A stretch of 64,000 bases of DNA from Tomitella gaofuii (GTDB taxonomy: Bacteria; Actinomycetota; Actinomycetes; Mycobacteriales; Mycobacteriaceae). The notes beneath the pieces were generated by a model, which had not been told where the DNA came from, made no database searches, and was given only the letters and a program-made list of their open reading frames with translations. Location of the stretch: the NCBI RefSeq assembly GCF_014126825.1, contig NZ_CP059900.1:4230954-4294953 (forward strand), given 5' to 3'. The position numbers were made by a program, and so were the translations under genes. Numbering within the stretch: position 1 is the stretch's first letter; each line of letters starts with the position of its first letter. Below, piece after piece: positions 60,042 through 64,000 of this stretch.

Positions 60042-60832
60042 TCAGCCGACGGTCGCGTCGGTGATCTGGACCTCCATGGTGGGGGCCGTCATGCCGCCCG
60101 GGCCCGGCTTGGTGCCGGCGGCGGCGACCTTGTCGAGAACTTCCAGCCCGGCCTCGTCGATGGTGCCGAACACGGTGTACTCGGGCGGCAGCGGCGAGTC
60201 CTTGTACACCAGGAAGAACTGGCTGCCGCCGGAGTGCGCCCGGCCGGTGTTCGCCATCGCGATGGATCCGCGCGGGTAGACGACGGTGCCGGGGCCCATG
60301 CCCTCGGCCGGCGCGAGGTTCTGCGGGAACTCGTCGGGAATGGTGTAGCCGGGTCCGCCGCGGCCGGTGCCCGTCGGATCACCGCACTGCAGCACGTAGA
60401 TGCCCTGGTCGGTGAGCCGGTGGCACGGGGTGTCGTCGAAGTAGTCCTGCTGGGCCAGCGACACCATGCTCTCGACCGTGCACGGCGCCTGCGCGCGGTC
60501 GAGCGTGAGCCCGATGGTTCCGACCGACGTGGCCAGGGTCACGGGCACAGTGCCGGTGGTCGGCGGGTTCGAGTCCTCCGGCGGGTGCACGTTGCGCGCA
60601 GCGGCCTGCGGCGACGCGGTGAAGTCGCACAGCCCTGCCGCCGTCGTGGGCGGCGGTCGGGGTCGTCGGCCGACGCACCGGCGGCGCCGGTGGCGGTCGT
60701 GGCGGCGGCCGCGTCGGAAGAACCGTCGCTGCTGCCGCAGCCGGCCAGCACCAGGCCGGCGGCGGACACGGCGACGGCGATGCGGGAGATCGATGTCCAT
60801 CGTCCTGAAGTCACCAGCGCAGGATATGCCAC
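60042..60832 (-). pseudogene. Cyclophilin-type peptidyl-prolyl isomerase lipoprotein, interrupted by a frameshift
   Basis: Two frames join near 60640-60690. The first (from 60832, or GTG 60814) encodes a lipoprotein signal: SISRIAVAVSAAGLVLAGC, then an Ala/Thr-rich linker. The second encodes the cyclophilin domain: TTAAGLCDFTASPQAAARN, HRLTDQGIYVLQCGDPTGTGRGGPGY, MANTGRAHSGGSQFFLVYKD and YTVFGTIDEAGLEVLDKVA, with active-site residues present. A one-base loss in the GACGACCCCGACC stretch would explain the shift. If real, the signal is cut from the enzyme; the well-kept domain and terminator suggest a recent event or an assembly error. Confidence 0.8.
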
Positions 60833-60845
60833 CGATCCGGCGTCG

Positions 60846-62548
60846 TCACCGACGCGCGAGGCGTGCCACCGGCCTCCTGCGCGGACGCGGCGGCGCGCCC
60901 GACCGCGCCACGGCCCCGCGGATCAACGTTCTGCGCGGCGCATCCGGCGCCCCGTCGAGCACGCCGCCCGCCGGGTCGTCGACCGGCGGAGCACCGCATG
61001 CCCGCCCTGCCCGGTCCAGGGGCCCCGCCCGCACCAGGTCCTCGCCGGGCCGGTAGATCTGCCGGATCACCAGCGCGCACAGCCCCACCACCGCGATATC
61101 CCGCACCAGGACTGTGGCCGTGAACCACTGCTCCGGCAGGCCCTTGTTGGACACACCCAGGTAGAACATCATCCGCGGCACCCACACCAGGGCGTCGACG
61201 GTCATCCATGCGAGCAGGATCCTGCGGTGCGGCAACGCGAGCACCGCGAGCGGCACCAGCCACAGCGAGTACTGCGGGCTCCACACCTTGTTGGTGAGCA
61301 GGAACGCCGCCACCACCAGGAAGCACAGCTGCGCGACACGGGGGCGGCGGCGCGCGGTGAGTCCGATCGCGGCTATACCCACGCACGCGGCGGCGAACAA
61401 CCCCATCGTCACCATATTGAGCGTCGACGGCGTCTCCCCCGGCGCGAGCGGGCCGTCGAATCCGGTCCACCCGGTGAACGAGGCGATGACGTTGTAGATC
61501 GAATCGGGGTCCATGGGGCGCGACCGGTTGAGCTGGAAGAACTCCGCCCAGCCGTCGGGGTAGAGCACCGCGATGGGCAGGTTGACCGCCGCCCAGGCGA
61601 CGGCGGCGCCGGCGGCCGCCTTCCACCACGCGCGCATCCGCCCGGACCGGAAGCACAACACCAGCAGCGGCCCCAGCAGCAGCGCCGGATACATCTTGGC
61701 CGCCGCGCCGAGGCCCAGCAGCACACCCGCGAGCACCGGCCTGCGCCTTGCCCACGCCAGCAGCCCCCCCATGGCGAACGCGGTGGCCAGCGCGTCGAAG
61801 TTGGTGAAGGCGTGCACCAGCACGAGCGGGCTCAGCGCGATGAGCGCCGCGTCCCACGGGCGCCGGCGGCCCGTCAACGACGCGCTGGCCCACACGGTGA
61901 TCAGCCACGCCAGGGCGAGCCCCGCGGCGACCACGTTGAAGTAGATGACCACCTCGAGCGCACCCGGCAGCATGCCTGCCTCGGCACCCGCATGCCACGC
62001 CTTGGCTATGCGCATAGACGCGTACTGGTAGAGCCCGGAGAGCACCGGATACTCCATGTGCCGGATCACCGGCTGTCCGTCGGGTCCCACGGAGCCGTCG
62101 GTCCACGACGACTTGTATGGGAACTCGCCCTGCGCGAGCTTCTCGATGCCGTAGAGCGGAATCGTGTCGGAGTAGCACATGGCCACGTACTGGCGGCTGC
62201 CCCGCCAGTCGAGGGTCTGGGCGCCGTCGGGCCCGCCCGGGTACTGCTGGATGCACGGGGCCTTGCCCAGCCACGACAGCGCCAGGACCGCCACCGACAG
62301 TGCCAGGAGCACCCGCAGCGGCGTGAAGAAGCGCTGCCGCCCGATGTCCGCATGCGCGCCCACCGGACCGCCGACCAGGGTGGAGAGCCCTGCGGTCAGC
62401 GTGTCCGTCCGCGACGGGAGGTCGCGGACGGACACTCCGGGCGGAGGGGGCGCGCCGCCCGCGGCCTGCGGCGGACCGTCGGCCGGCGACGCAGGATCCC
62501 CCGGGGGAGTCGCAGACTCCCCCGGGGGATCAGACGCGCCTGTGCGGG

Positions 62549-62552
<4 letters not shown>
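60846..62552 (-). CDS. GT87-family (DUF2029) membrane protein next to ponA (Rv0051-like position)
   Basis: A 568-residue membrane protein. The first 95 residues are disordered and Pro-rich, then helices begin (FFTPLRVLLALSVAVLALSWLGKAPCIQQ). Family stretches include YVAMCYSDTIPLYGIEKLAQGEFPY with its acidic pair, MEYPVLSGLYQYASMRIAKAW and VWSPQYSLWLVPLAVLALP. The gene occupies the spot of mycobacterial Rv0051 between ponA1 and the rpsF operon. It starts at GTG 62552 and overlaps the PBP stop as GTGA, so both are coupled. The likely role is transfer of a sugar from a polyprenol phosphate in the periplasm; the acceptor is unknown. The C-terminus runs into a basic tail. Confidence 0.85.

Positions 62553-64000
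<1,448 letters not shown>

Overview
The window is about 70% GC, with genes on both strands, and reads as chromosome from a mycolic-acid actinomycete (order Mycobacteriales, in the Gordonia/Tsukamurella/Rhodococcus/Mycobacterium range). The clearest anchor is the right third. Read on the minus strand it runs ponA-type penicillin-binding protein, GT87 membrane protein, (inserted genes), rpsF, ssb, rpsR, rplI and dnaB. This is the order found near the origin in mycobacteria. A DUF222/HNH (13E12-type) gene and a class 3 intein in DnaB fit the same group. The genus cannot be fixed from the sequence alone. No tRNA, rRNA or CRISPR array was seen.

Layout. 1-14 kb: end of bluB; a MarR-MFS efflux operon with a clear autoregulatory operator; a DUF222/HNH gene; a small secreted protein; and a mixed set of enzymes (FAD dehydrogenase, DUF385 protein, tocopherol-cyclase-like protein, class II aldolase, DUF488, VOC, ArsB/BASS-type transporter, SMP-30, large secreted protein). 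14-18.5 kb: a minus-strand group of TetR, TauD-like dioxygenase, orphan peptide-type binding lipoprotein and tyrosine phosphatase. 18.9-20.7 kb: a compact, overlapping three-gene module of XRE regulator, ImmA/IrrE metalloprotease and PIN-like nuclease, with an operator in front. It resembles a toxin-antitoxin or defence cassette.

20.8-33 kb: a catabolic cluster that looks built for quaternary amines. A Rieske oxygenase with the Glu-bridging motif of the carnitine/glycine-betaine class, its PDR/VanB-type reductase, two aldehyde dehydrogenases, two SDRs, a TMADH/dienoyl-CoA-reductase-like iron-sulfur flavoprotein and a GntR regulator run leftwards. A long BCCT transporter runs rightwards from the shared control region. 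33.1-34.6 kb: one insertion sequence with doubled terminal repeats and a frameshifted transposase. 34.8-42.2 kb: an aromatic meta-cleavage cluster (flavin hydroxylase, MhpB extradiol dioxygenase, C-C hydrolase, NitT/TauT-type ABC importer, LysR regulator). Its two divergent promoter regions share a 10-base motif.

42.3-47 kb: TetR/aldo-keto reductase and TetR/DUF3533 divergent pairs, each with paired palindromic operators, and an AurF-like di-iron protein. 47-52 kb: intein-containing dnaB, a cluster of DnaA-box-like sites, rplI, rpsR, ssb, rpsF. 52-64 kb: PLP decarboxylase with MFS transporter, a GT87 protein, two paralogous small LuxR-type HTH proteins, a secreted amidase, a cyclophilin lipoprotein interrupted by a frameshift, a second GT87 protein, and the C-terminal part of a class A PBP running off the right edge.
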